Shown here piece by piece: positions 1 through 5,778 of a DNA stretch of 5,778 nucleotides; positions within the stretch are counted from its first letter, which is position 1, and every line of letters starts with the position of its first letter. Position numbers and translations under genes: made by a program. The DNA lies in the NCBI GenBank assembly GCA_023387715.1, contig JAEWHQ010000062.1, forward strand, positions 1 to 5,778. Reading direction: 5' to 3'. Source of the stretch: Pseudomonadota bacterium. GTDB taxonomy: Bacteria; Pseudomonadota; Alphaproteobacteria; Rhizobiales; Rhizobiaceae. Below the pieces are notes generated by a model. That model searched no databases and was not told the DNA's origin. It worked only from the letters and a program-made list of their open reading frames with translations.

Positions 1-76
1 ACTCACGCGCTGCCGCCGACATGCTGCCGCTTGAAACAACGCGTGCAAAAATTTCCATATCAGCCAGATTGCTCAT
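1..76 (-). CDS. LysR-type transcriptional regulator, N-terminal fragment (runs off the left edge)
   Basis: The minus strand reads ATG at 76-74 and stays open for 25 codons to the window edge. The translation begins MSNLADMEIFARVVSSGS and continues MSAAARE. This is the classic start of a LysR-family winged helix-turn-helix domain: an M-x-x-F-x-x-V helix, then G-S-x-S-x-A-A entering the second helix. A Shine-Dalgarno sequence, GGAG (minus strand of 81-84), lies 4 nt before the ATG and supports this start. The co-inducer-binding domain is outside the window, so the ligand cannot be read. The gene is divergent from glcDEF and shares a 245-bp intergenic region with it. LysR regulators commonly control their divergent neighbour, so control of glycolate use is the obvious inference. 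The family call is firm despite the short length; the target is not proven. Confidence 0.85.
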   Translation of the reverse strand, partial: MSNLADMEIFARVVSSGSMSAAARE

Positions 77-256
77 TTCGCTCCGTCAGGATTTTAAAGT
101 TAAGCCGGTTTGCCAGCTGAAAAGCAGTTGATGCCCGATGCACTCGAAAGGCAGATGTAAACTTAATCCTCCTATGAGTGCAAGTCATCTGGTTTTCATG
201 TATCTTACAACAGGCTAAACTGCTTTGTACAAAAGGGAGTGAGGCAGTTTGTCCGC

Positions 257-275
257 TGGTAAAATTAATTTACCA
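257..275. promoter_or_regulatory. Candidate operator: 19-bp perfect interrupted palindrome with LysR-type T-N11-A
   Basis: The sequence is TGGTAAA-ATTAA-TTTACCA: 7-bp arms that are exact reverse complements around a 5-bp AT-only centre. T260 and A272 form the T-N11-A pair, placed symmetrically in the dyad, which is the general pattern of LysR-type binding boxes. It lies 46 bp before the glcD start and in the region shared with a divergent LysR-family gene. The outer TGGT...ACCA also recalls GntR/FadR-type operators, although those usually have a shorter centre. The repeat is seen directly; the binding protein and the direction of regulation are inferred. Confidence 0.5.
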
Positions 276-310
276 CTTGACGGCGAGCGTGCCAAATGCA
301 CTTTGGCGTG

Positions 311-316
311 AGGAGG
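311..316 (+). promoter_or_regulatory. Strong ribosome binding site that fixes the glcD start
   Basis: AGGAGG is a full Shine-Dalgarno match and sits 5 nt before the ATG at 322. It decides between this start and the in-frame GTG at 178. The reading frame happens to be open back to 178, but the extra 48 codons have no family counterpart. Confidence 0.85.
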
Positions 317-321
317 CTCTC

Positions 322-1818
322 ATGAGTGGATTGGTAATGCCTGCGCTTGACGAAAAGGTCATGGCGCGACGCGATGAAATTATTGCAGCTTTGCGTGCGA
401 TTGTACCGGGAGAAGGTATCGTCGACAGCACCAATGCGATGCGCGTTTTTGAAAGCGACGCATTGACCGCCTATCGGCAACTGCCTTTAGTAGTGGTTTT
501 GCCGGAAACGGTCGAGCAGGTGTCGCAGGTTTTGCGCTATTGCTATGAAAATTCGGTGCGTGTTGTACCGCGCGGCGCTGGCACTTCGCTTTCCGGCGGC
601 TCCTTGCCTTTAGGCGATGCGGTGCTTTTGGTGATGTCGCGCTTTAATCGCATTTTGCAGGTCGATTATCCTAACCGTGTCGCCGTTGTGCAGCCGGGTG
701 TCACCAATTTAGGCATTACCAAAGCGGTGGAACATGAGGGCTTTTATTATGCGCCTGATCCATCCTCCCAGATTGCCTGCTCTATCGGTGGTAATGTTGC
801 CGAAAACTCCGGTGGTGTGCATTGCCTTAAATATGGCCTGACCGCCAATAATGTGCTCGGCCTTGAAGTGGTGCTGATCAGCGGCGAAGTGCTGCGCATC
901 GGTGGCAAACATCTCGACAGTGAAGCCTATGACATGCTGGGGCTGATGACCGGCTCGGAAGGTTTGCTGGGCGTGGTGACGGAAGTTACCGTGCGGATTT
1001 TGCAAAAGCCGGAAGTGGCACGCGCTGTACTGATCGGCTTTCCATCCAGCGAGCAGGCAGGTGTCTGTGTCGCAGAAATTATCGGCGCCGGTATTATTCC
1101 GGGCGGTATGGAAATGATGGATCGTCCTGCCATCAAAGCGGCAGAAGATTTCGTTAAAGTCGGCTATCCGCTGGATGTGGAAGCCTTGCTGATTGTGGAG
1201 CTTGATGGCCCGCCGGTTGAGGTGGATTATCTGATTGAAATGGTGGAGGCGATTGCGCAGCGCAATGGCTCAACCACATGTCAGTTGTCGCGCTCCGAAG
1301 AAGAGCGCAATGCTTTCTGGGCAGGGCGCAAGGCGGCTTTTCCGGCGGTCGGGCGCATTTCGCCGGATTATCTCTGTATGGATGGCACAATCCCGCGCAA
1401 AGCTTTGCCGGAAGTGCTGGCCGGTATGCGTGAAATGTCGGTGCGTCACGGGCTTCGCGTCGCCAATGTGTTTCATGCCGGTGATGGCAATCTGCATCCG
1501 CTGATCCTCTATGATGCGAATATTCCGGGTGAATTGCAGGCAGCCGAAGAATTCGGCGCTGATATTTTGCGCCTTTGCCTCAAGGTTGGCGGTGTGTTGA
1601 CCGGTGAGCATGGTGTGGGTGTTGAAAAACGCGACCTGATGCCGGAAATGTTCAACGAGGTTGATCTGGATCACCAGATGCGGGTGAAATGCGCATTTGA
1701 CGAGAAACATTTGCTCAATCCGGGCAAAGTGTTTCCGCAACTGCGCCGTTGTGCCGAGCTTGGCCGCATGCATGTGCATCGTGGTGAACTGGCATTTCCT
1801 GACTTGCCGCGTTTTTAA
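322..1818 (+). CDS. glcD: Glycolate dehydrogenase (glycolate oxidase) FAD subunit GlcD
   Basis: GlcD is the catalytic FAD subunit that oxidises glycolate to glyoxylate in the membrane-associated GlcDEF complex; related enzymes also take D-lactate. The product is 498 aa from the ATG at 322, matching the usual length of about 499. The N-terminal FAD-binding PCMH domain spans about residues 54-192. It has the pyrophosphate loop PRGAGTSLSGG (83-93) and PDPSSQIACSIGGNVAENSGG (145-165) around the flavin. The C-terminal FAD-oxidase domain has the conserved HAGDGNLHP (385-393), TGEHGVG (427-433, active-site histidine region) and the closing NPGKVFP (466-472). The start is set by AGGAGG; the open frame back to a GTG at 178 is judged non-coding. 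It is the first gene of glcDEF, with glcE following after 12 nt. The general fold is shared with D-lactate dehydrogenases, but the glcE and glcF neighbours make the glycolate assignment strong. Confidence 0.95.
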   Translation: MSGLVMPALDEKVMARRDEIIAALRAIVPGEGIVDSTNAMRVFESDALTAYRQLPLVVVLPETVEQVSQVLRYCYENSVRVVPRGAGTSLSGGSLPLGDAVLLVMSRFNRILQVDYPNRVAVVQPGVTNLGITKAVEHEGFYYAPDPSSQIACSIGGNVAENSGGVHCLKYGLTANNVLGLEVVLISGEVLRIGGKHLDSEAYDMLGLMTGSEGLLGVVTEVTVRILQKPEVARAVLIGFPSSEQAGVCVAEIIGAGIIPGGMEMMDRPAIKAAEDFVKVGYPLDVEALLIVELDGPPVEVDYLIEMVEAIAQRNGSTTCQLSRSEEERNAFWAGRKAAFPAVGRISPDYLCMDGTIPRKALPEVLAGMREMSVRHGLRVANVFHAGDGNLHPLILYDANIPGELQAAEEFGADILRLCLKVGGVLTGEHGVGVEKRDLMPEMFNEVDLDHQMRVKCAFDEKHLLNPGKVFPQLRRCAELGRMHVHRGELAFPDLPRF

Positions 1819-1830
1819 GCCGAGAATAGT

Positions 1831-3051
1831 ATGACGATTTTTCATCCCCAAGACGAAACAGCCGTTGTTGAACTGGTGAAACAGGCCGTGGGTTCGGGCG
1901 AAGCGCTTGAAATCATTGGTCAGGGTTCCAAACGTGCGCAAGGCCGTGTGATTACAACCGAGCATGTGCTTGATATGTCGGCTTTAAGCGGCATTACTTT
2001 ATATGAACCGGATGAGTTGGTGATCTGCGCCAAAGCTGGCACACCGCTGGCAGAGATTGAAGCATTGCTTGCACAAAATAATCAGTCCTTCCAGTTTGAG
2101 CCGATGGATTATGGCCCTTTGCTTGGACAGCCTTCGGGGCAGGGCACTATCGGCGGCATGCTTGCCACCAATCTGACCGGCCCGCGCCGTATTAAATCAG
2201 GTTCTGCACGCGACCATGTCTTGGGTGTGCGGGTAGTATCGGGGCGTGGTGAATTGTTTAAATCCGGCGGTCGCGTGGTTAAAAACGTCACCGGTTATGA
2301 TTTGTCCAAAGGTATGGCCAATTCATGGGGCACTTTGGGCGTATTGACGGAAGTGACTTTTAAAGTGCTGCCGGTGCCGGAAACATTTGCCACATTGGTG
2401 GTGCGCGGGCTTGATGATGAGCAGGCTGCCCGCATTATGGCGATGGCAATGGGCTCACGCGAAGAGGTAGCCTCTGCTGCGCATTTGCCGGTCAGTGTTG
2501 TCTGGCGTTTCTTAGGCGGTGCTTTGGGGGCGGAATCTGCCACTGTTTTGCGGCTTGAAGGCTTTGCACCATCGGTCAAACATCGTTGCAAGCAGCTGCA
2601 AGAGCTGCTGGGCGGCGAAATAGAAGTGCTGGATGAGACACAATCCGTCACGCTTTGGCGCGAAATCAGGGATGTTTTGCCTTTCGCGGATCAAGGCAGT
2701 CGCGCGGTTTGGCGTGTATCCATGACACCGATGATGGCACATCAGATGGTGGCGGAACTACGCCTTCACACGGGTGTTGATGCTTTTTATGACTGGCAGG
2801 GCGGCTTGGCCTGGCTGCGTATGGAAGCTGATCCGGAAGCGCAGTTATTGCGTAAACTCATTGCCAAATATGGCGGCGGTCATGCCACTTTGGTGCGTGG
2901 CACTGAAGAAATGCGTGCGAATTTAGATGTGTTTGAGCCGCAGCCGAAAGCCTTGGCACTGCTGAGTGAGCGGCTGCGGGCGCAATTTGACCCTGAACAC
3001 ATTCTCAATCCGGGTCGTATGTATCCGTTTGAAAATCAGGCTGGAGCTTAA
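1831..3051 (+). CDS. glcE: Glycolate dehydrogenase second FAD-domain subunit GlcE
   Basis: This 406-aa protein is a second PCMH-type FAD-binding subunit that partners GlcD. E. coli GlcE is shorter, about 350 aa; a longer form is my recollection for rhizobial relatives. Visible landmarks are GTIGGMLATNLTGPRR (105-120), the flavin-contacting stretch KNVTGYDLSKGMANSWGTLG (151-170) followed by VLTEVTFKVLP, and a C-terminal NPGRMYP (393-399). That last motif parallels NPGKVFP in GlcD. The catalytic-type HAGDGNLHP and GEHGVG motifs of GlcD are absent, as expected if GlcE is an accessory flavin subunit. The ATG at 1831 has only a weak GAGAA at 1822-1826, 4 nt upstream, so translation may depend on coupling to glcD, whose stop is 12 nt away. 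The next gene, glcF, begins 3 nt after the stop. All three subunits are known to be needed for activity in E. coli. Confidence 0.94.
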   Translation: MTIFHPQDETAVVELVKQAVGSGEALEIIGQGSKRAQGRVITTEHVLDMSALSGITLYEPDELVICAKAGTPLAEIEALLAQNNQSFQFEPMDYGPLLGQPSGQGTIGGMLATNLTGPRRIKSGSARDHVLGVRVVSGRGELFKSGGRVVKNVTGYDLSKGMANSWGTLGVLTEVTFKVLPVPETFATLVVRGLDDEQAARIMAMAMGSREEVASAAHLPVSVVWRFLGGALGAESATVLRLEGFAPSVKHRCKQLQELLGGEIEVLDETQSVTLWREIRDVLPFADQGSRAVWRVSMTPMMAHQMVAELRLHTGVDAFYDWQGGLAWLRMEADPEAQLLRKLIAKYGGGHATLVRGTEEMRANLDVFEPQPKALALLSERLRAQFDPEHILNPGRMYPFENQAGA

Positions 3052-3054
3052 ACT

Positions 3055-4356
3055 ATGCAGACGAATTTCAGCCCTGAACAATTGCTGGATCCGGCAGTTA
3101 ATGAAGCCGAAAAAATCCTGCGTAAATGCGTGCATTGCGGATTTTGTACGGCCACTTGCCCGACCTATGTGACGCTCGGCAATGAGCTGGACAGTCCGCG
3201 TGGCCGTATCTATCTTATTAAAGATATGCTGGAAAACGGACGTGACGCAGATGAGGAAATCGTGCGTCATGTCGACCGTTGTTTGTCTTGCCTTTCCTGC
3301 ATGAGCACATGTCCGTCCGGTGTTAATTATATGCATCTGGTCGATCATGCGCGCGCCCATATTGAAAAGACCTATCAGCGCCCGTTGATGAACCGCATCA
3401 CACGCGGCATTTTGGCGAAAATCCTGCCCTATCCGGCACGTTTCCGTTTGGCACTGCGGATGGCAAAACTTGGTCGCCCTCTGGCGCCGGTATTTGATAA
3501 ATTCGATGCGCTGAAACCTTATGCGGCGATGCTGCGTTTGGCACCGTCTGAAATTGCATCTAAATCAACGCTTGAGCCTGTAAAGCCACAACAGATCCGT
3601 GGTCGTGTGGCGATTTTAAATGGTTGTGCGCAGCCGGTGTTAAAACCCGGCATTAATGAAGCGACTTTGCGTCTTCTCGCCCGCTTTAATATTGAAGTGG
3701 TGATGCCGAAGGGCGAGGGCTGCTGCGGTTCGCTGGTGCATCATATGGGGCGCGAAGAAGAAGCGTTGCAACAGGCGCGCCATAATGTCGATGTCTGGAC
3801 GCGTGAGATTGAAGCAGGCGGCCTGGATGCCATTATCATCACCGCTTCAGGTTGCGGCACGACTATTAAAGATTACGGCTATATGCTGCGTCTGGATGCA
3901 CAATATGCAGAAAAAGCCGCGCGTGTTTCAGCTTTGGCCAAAGATGTGACCGAATATTTGGTAACACTTGAATTGCCAAAACCTGAAAGCCCGAAAGCTT
4001 TAAGCGTTGCTTATCACTCGGCTTGCTCAATGCAGCACGGGCAAAAAATCACCCGTCAGCCAAAAGATTTGCTGGTGCAGGCAGGCTTTGAAGTGCGTGA
4101 GCCTTTGGAAGGGCATTTGTGCTGTGGTTCCGCCGGAACTTACAACATTATGCAGCCGGAAATCGCTGCAAAATTGCGGACACGAAAAGTGGGAAATATT
4201 GAAGCAACCGGTGCGGCTTTGATTGCCACAGGTAATATTGGTTGCATGACGCAGATTGCGGGCGGCACTGGTTTGCCGATTGTGCACACTGTCGAACTGC
4301 TCGACTGGGCATATGGCGGGCCAAAGCCGGTGGAATTGAGTGCTTTGGCGGCTTAA
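3055..4356 (+). CDS. glcF: Glycolate dehydrogenase iron-sulfur subunit GlcF
   Basis: GlcF is the electron-transfer subunit that takes electrons from the GlcD/GlcE flavins toward the respiratory chain at the inner membrane. The protein is 433 aa (E. coli about 407). Two 4Fe-4S ferredoxin motifs are intact: C25-x2-C28-x2-C31-x3-C35-P and C76-x2-C79-x2-C82-x3-C86-P. Two cysteine-rich CCG domains follow. The first has GCAQPVLKPG with C191 and GCCGSLVHHMG with CCG at 223-225. The second has SACSMQHGQ with C324 and LCCGSAGTYNI with CCG at 356-358. Further conserved cysteines are in ASGCGTT (C267) and GNIGCMTQ (C397). There is no transmembrane segment, so membrane association would be peripheral. 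TGGAG at 3042-3046 precedes the ATG by 8 nt and overlaps the end of glcE, indicating a coupled operon. No clear hairpin terminator follows the stop. Confidence 0.95.
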   Translation: MQTNFSPEQLLDPAVNEAEKILRKCVHCGFCTATCPTYVTLGNELDSPRGRIYLIKDMLENGRDADEEIVRHVDRCLSCLSCMSTCPSGVNYMHLVDHARAHIEKTYQRPLMNRITRGILAKILPYPARFRLALRMAKLGRPLAPVFDKFDALKPYAAMLRLAPSEIASKSTLEPVKPQQIRGRVAILNGCAQPVLKPGINEATLRLLARFNIEVVMPKGEGCCGSLVHHMGREEEALQQARHNVDVWTREIEAGGLDAIIITASGCGTTIKDYGYMLRLDAQYAEKAARVSALAKDVTEYLVTLELPKPESPKALSVAYHSACSMQHGQKITRQPKDLLVQAGFEVREPLEGHLCCGSAGTYNIMQPEIAAKLRTRKVGNIEATGAALIATGNIGCMTQIAGGTGLPIVHTVELLDWAYGGPKPVELSALAA

Positions 4357-4379
4357 TTCAGGCGTTAAAAGTTAAACTA
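4357..4379. other. Convergent gap between glcF and the small minus-strand ORF; no terminator seen
   Basis: Only 23 bp separate the glcF stop from the end of the small leftward ORF. I looked for a stem-loop followed by a T-run on either strand and found none. The only pattern is a short direct repeat, GTTAAAAGTTAAAC (4364-4377). Transcription of glcDEF probably reads into the small ORF as antisense or ends by a factor-dependent route; this is inference. Confidence 0.4.
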
Positions 4380-4520
4380 TCAATGCTGAGCGGCATGGGG
4401 AGTGATTTTCATTGCCTGTGCCGTTTGCGTTGGGGCATTGGCCAGAACAGCTGTCGCCGAAACTGCCGAAACACTGACTGCAAAGACCGAAGCAATTAAT
4501 AAAAGATGTCTTGGCTGCAT
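4380..4520 (-). CDS. Putative small exported peptide, 46 aa, unknown function
   Basis: I do not recognise this gene. The minus strand has ATG at 4520-4518 and 46 codons, ending in TGA immediately followed in frame by TAG (4379-4377). The N-terminus MQPRHLLLIASVFAVSVSAV reads as a signal peptide: a short basic n-region (R4, H5), a hydrophobic core from L6 to about L26, and a possible signal-peptidase site after A27 in VLA-N. The mature part would be only about 19 residues, NAPTQTAQAMKITPHAAQH. Alternatively the hydrophobic segment stays in the inner membrane as a single span. An AGGA (minus strand of 4530-4533) lies 9 nt before the ATG. It is convergent with glcF and divergent from tag. The complementary frame from GTG 4402 is also hydrophobic, but it lacks a basic start and a good ribosome site. 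It could be a decayed remnant of a longer secreted protein. The reading is moderately supported. Confidence 0.5.
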   Translation of the reverse strand: MQPRHLLLIASVFAVSVSAVSATAVLANAPTQTAQAMKITPHAAQH

Positions 4521-4710
4521 GAGGGTAAATCCTGAAAGCACTGGTGTAATCACAGGATCATCGTTGATAAACCCAACGGAATAGTAAACAGCTTGGTGCG
4601 ATCTGGTGTGAAATTTTAAATAATCAGCGAGTTTACGAATTGTAGTTAGTCTGATCTTATGATTTGTGGTTAAAAAGATTTTAAAATGATGATTGTTGAA
4701 GGTTAAGTCA
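4521..4710. promoter_or_regulatory. AT-rich divergent region between the small ORF and tag
   Basis: This 190-bp stretch should hold the tag promoter and, leftward, that of the small ORF. I cannot name a confident promoter. TATGAT at 4658-4663 is a good -10-like hexamer for tag, but the only -35-like sequence upstream, TTTACG at 4632-4637, is 20 nt away, which is too far. A 10-bp palindrome, ATTTTAAAAT, lies at 4678-4687, and a similar ATTTTAAAT occurs at about 4613. A short dyad, CGTTG-N7-CAACG, is at 4562-4578. No alphaproteobacterial LexA box of the GTTC-N7-GTTC type is visible, so SOS control of tag is not indicated. GAAGG at 4698-4702 serves as the tag ribosome site. Confidence 0.4.
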
Positions 4711-5376
4711 GTGAGTGATAGCGAGCAGGCGATTGAGAACGGCTTGGCAGCCGGACTTATTAAAGGTGAAGACCAGAAAATCCGCTGTTTTTGGCCGGGA
4801 ACATTGCCTGATTATCTCCATTATCACGATCATGAATGGGGGCATCCTGTTGATAGTGATCAGCGCCTGTTTGAAAAGATTTGTTTGGAAGGTTTTCAGT
4901 CCGGCCTGTCATGGCTGACGATTTTGCGCAAACGTGAAAATTTCCGTGCGGCTTTTGATGGTTTTGATTTTCACAAAGTTGCGCTTTATGGCGAGGATGA
5001 TGTGGCACGTCTGCTGGGTGATGCAGGCATTGTGCGCCATCAGGGCAAAATCCGCTCCACTATCAATAATGCCAAACGCGCGATTGAGCTGGTTGCAGAA
5101 AAAGGCTCGCTGGCGGCTTATTTCTGGAGTTTTGAGCCGGATGAAACAGATCGCCTTCAGATAGTGGATTATCCGACTTTAATTGCTAATCCCACCTCGG
5201 CAACATCAACCAAAATTTCCAAGGATTTGAAGAAGCGTGGCTGGTCATTTGTAGGGCCCACAACCGTTTACGCTTTTATGCAGGCCATGGGTTTGATCAA
5301 TGATCATATCGAAGGTTGCCATTGCCGCGACAAGATTGATGCCATGCGGGCGGCGTTCAAGCGTCCTGTAGCTTGA
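4711..5376 (+). CDS. tag: DNA-3-methyladenine glycosylase I
   Basis: Tag removes 3-methyladenine from alkylated DNA, starting cytoplasmic base-excision repair. The product is 221 aa from GTG 4711. The zinc-binding ligands known from E. coli Tag (Cys4, His17, His175, Cys179) correspond to C26 in IRCFWPG, H39 in YHDHEWG, and H199 and C203 in NDHIEGC. The catalytic-pocket Glu and Trp are E60 and W68 in CLEGFQSGLSW. Other family stretches are AGIVRHQGKI, STKISKDLKKRGWSFVGPTT and YAFMQAMGL. The start is GTG with GAAGG 8 nt upstream. An in-frame TTG pair at 4693-4698 overlaps that ribosome site and is less likely. An N-terminal extension of about 22 residues relative to E. coli Tag, ending GLIKGEDQKIRC, appears usual for rhizobial homologues as I recall them. 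It is followed by hisS after 134 bp and probably has its own promoter. Confidence 0.95.
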   Translation: MSDSEQAIENGLAAGLIKGEDQKIRCFWPGTLPDYLHYHDHEWGHPVDSDQRLFEKICLEGFQSGLSWLTILRKRENFRAAFDGFDFHKVALYGEDDVARLLGDAGIVRHQGKIRSTINNAKRAIELVAEKGSLAAYFWSFEPDETDRLQIVDYPTLIANPTSATSTKISKDLKKRGWSFVGPTTVYAFMQAMGLINDHIEGCHCRDKIDAMRAAFKRPVA

Positions 5377-5510
5377 TTTATGTCAGCTTTACATGGACGC
5401 ATGGCGATAAGTACCCTTGCCGCACCGGATTTGATCGGTTAGGAAACGGACAGGGAAAGGCGGCACTGCGCCGCAATAATTAAGTGATAACCAGCGATTG
5501 GGCATGAGAT
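5377..5510 (+). promoter_or_regulatory. Leader/intergenic region between tag and hisS
   Basis: This 134-bp stretch separates two co-oriented genes and probably contains the hisS promoter and 5' leader. It holds a GC hairpin (5460-5474, listed separately) and a purine-rich run around 5443-5460. A 20-codon ORF at 5380-5442 has only one His codon, so it does not look like a histidine attenuator leader peptide. I could not match the region to a known riboswitch by eye. No convincing -35/-10 pair was found. Confidence 0.4.
5460..5474 (+). other. Short GC-rich hairpin between tag and hisS
   Basis: GCGGC-ACTGC-GCCGC gives a perfect 5-bp GC stem with a 5-nt loop. It is followed by AATAATTAAG rather than a T-run, so it is not a canonical intrinsic terminator. 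It could act as a weak terminator or pause for tag transcripts or as part of the hisS leader, or it may be chance. Confidence 0.3.
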
Positions 5511-5778
5511 ATGACGGATAAAACCGCTAAAATGAAAGCGCGTTTGCCACGTGGATTTGTTGACCGGGTGCCGGAGGATTTGCGCGCCGCAGAAAAAATG
5601 CTGGCGACGATCCGCTCTGTCTATGAATTATATGGTTTTGAGCCGATTGAAACACCGTTGGTGGAATATACTGATGCGCTGGGCAAGTTCTTGCCGGATC
5701 AGGATCGTCCGAATGAAGGTGTGTTTTCATTGCAGGATGATGATGAGCAATGGCTGTCGCTGCGCTATGATCTGACCG
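5511..5778 (+). CDS. hisS: Histidyl-tRNA synthetase, N-terminal part (runs off the right edge)
   Basis: HisS is a class II aminoacyl-tRNA synthetase that charges tRNA-His with histidine in the cytoplasm. The first 89 codons are present, plus one base of the next, with no stop before the window end. The protein starts [28 protein letters not shown] (14-21) matches the conserved opening of the catalytic domain. [20 protein letters not shown] (38-57) is the motif 1 region, and LSLRYDLT (82-89) is the start of motif 2, with the ATP-contacting Arg at R85. The spelling [18 protein letters not shown] is that of the alphaproteobacterial HisS type. The ATG at 5511 has only a weak GAG at 5506-5508. A second ATG at 5532 (M8) is possible but would drop the residues I expect in relatives. 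In this group hisS is often followed by hisZ and hisG; those would lie outside the window. Confidence 0.96.
   Translation, partial: MTDKTAKMKARLPRGFVDRVPEDLRAAEKMLATIRSVYELYGFEPIETPLVEYTDALGKFLPDQDRPNEGVFSLQDDDEQWLSLRYDLT

Larger units (their letters stand above)
77..321. promoter_or_regulatory. Divergent intergenic control region between the lysR-type gene and glcD
   Basis: This 245-bp stretch separates two divergent starts and should hold both promoters. No promoter here is convincing against the sigma-70 consensus. The best rightward pair I see is TTTTCA at 193-198 and TAAACT at 216-221 with a 17-nt spacer, each matching 4 of 6 positions. A TTGACG at 277-282 looks like a good -35, but its -10 would fall near 300. 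Transcription would then start within or past the glcD Shine-Dalgarno site, so I do not favour it. The clearest element is the palindrome at 257-275, listed separately. Weak promoters that need an activator would fit LysR control, but that is inference. Confidence 0.6.

Noticed and set aside
277..305. TTGACG as the -35 of a glcD promoter
   Set aside because: No -10-like hexamer lies at 16-18 nt, and transcription would begin at or after the Shine-Dalgarno site, leaving the glcD message without it.
1270..1965. A 231-codon open frame on the minus strand opposite glcD and glcE
   Set aside because: It lies antisense to well-conserved GlcD and GlcE coding sequence, crosses the glcD-glcE junction, and its translation (rich in His, Thr and Gln) resembles no family I know. 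It is a codon-usage shadow.
4242..4499. Plus-strand 85-codon frame overlapping the end of glcF
   Set aside because: It overlaps conserved glcF sequence in another frame, is rich in Cys and Arg without pattern, and has no supporting ribosome site.
4402..4584. Plus-strand frame from GTG with a hydrophobic N-terminus (VIFIACAVCVGALARTAVA)
   Set aside because: It has no basic n-region, a non-ATG start and no well-spaced ribosome site. Its hydrophobicity is what one expects opposite the Ala/Val-rich signal peptide on the minus strand, which has better start signals.
4521..4710. SOS (LexA) box upstream of the DNA-repair gene tag
   Set aside because: No GTTC-N7-GTTC or its complement is present in the upstream region.
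5380..5442. 20-codon ORF just after tag considered as a hisS leader peptide
   Set aside because: A histidine attenuator peptide would have a run of His codons; this has only one. No ribosome site precedes the ATG.
5377..5510. Known riboswitch classes (cobalamin, glycine, mini-ykkC) in the hisS leader
   Set aside because: Short purine-rich strings recalled fragments of these motifs, but none of the required paired elements could be assembled around them, and hisS is not an expected target.

Overview
The window looks like ordinary chromosome of an alphaproteobacterium in the order Hyphomicrobiales (Rhizobiales). The best clue is the partial HisS at the right end, whose N-terminus ([14 protein letters not shown], then [18 protein letters not shown]) is of the form I associate with Brucella and Bartonella relatives. 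Base composition is moderate, roughly half G+C by eye, which is lower than typical Brucella or Rhizobium. A lower-GC Brucellaceae genus such as Pseudochrobactrum or Falsochrobactrum would fit, but that is inference from memory and not a match.

Left part (1-321): the first 25 codons of a LysR-type regulator read leftward off the window edge. A 245-bp divergent intergenic region follows. It contains a perfect 19-bp interrupted palindrome (257-275) with an internal T-N11-A, which is a good operator candidate.

Centre (322-4356): three tightly packed rightward genes, glcD, glcE and glcF, encode the three-subunit glycolate dehydrogenase (glycolate oxidase). GlcD and GlcE are FAD-domain (PCMH/VAO-fold) subunits. 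GlcF carries two 4Fe-4S ferredoxin motifs and two CCG cysteine motifs and should pass electrons to the respiratory chain. Gaps of 12 and 3 nt indicate one transcript. The divergent LysR gene is the natural candidate regulator, in contrast to the GntR-type GlcC of Escherichia coli.

Gap (4357-4710): a 354-bp stretch that is not empty. On the minus strand it holds a 46-codon ORF with a Shine-Dalgarno sequence, a strong signal-peptide-like N-terminus and tandem stop codons, probably a small exported peptide of unknown function. To its right is AT-rich DNA that should carry the promoter of the next gene.

Right part (4711-5778): tag encodes DNA-3-methyladenine glycosylase I with all expected zinc ligands and the catalytic-site Glu and Trp. 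It is followed by a 134-bp leader with a short GC hairpin, then the first 89 codons of hisS (histidyl-tRNA synthetase), cut by the window end. I see no mobile element, CRISPR array, rRNA or tRNA, and no clearly novel multi-gene system. The two items most worth following up are the small exported-peptide ORF and the palindromic operator candidate upstream of glcD.
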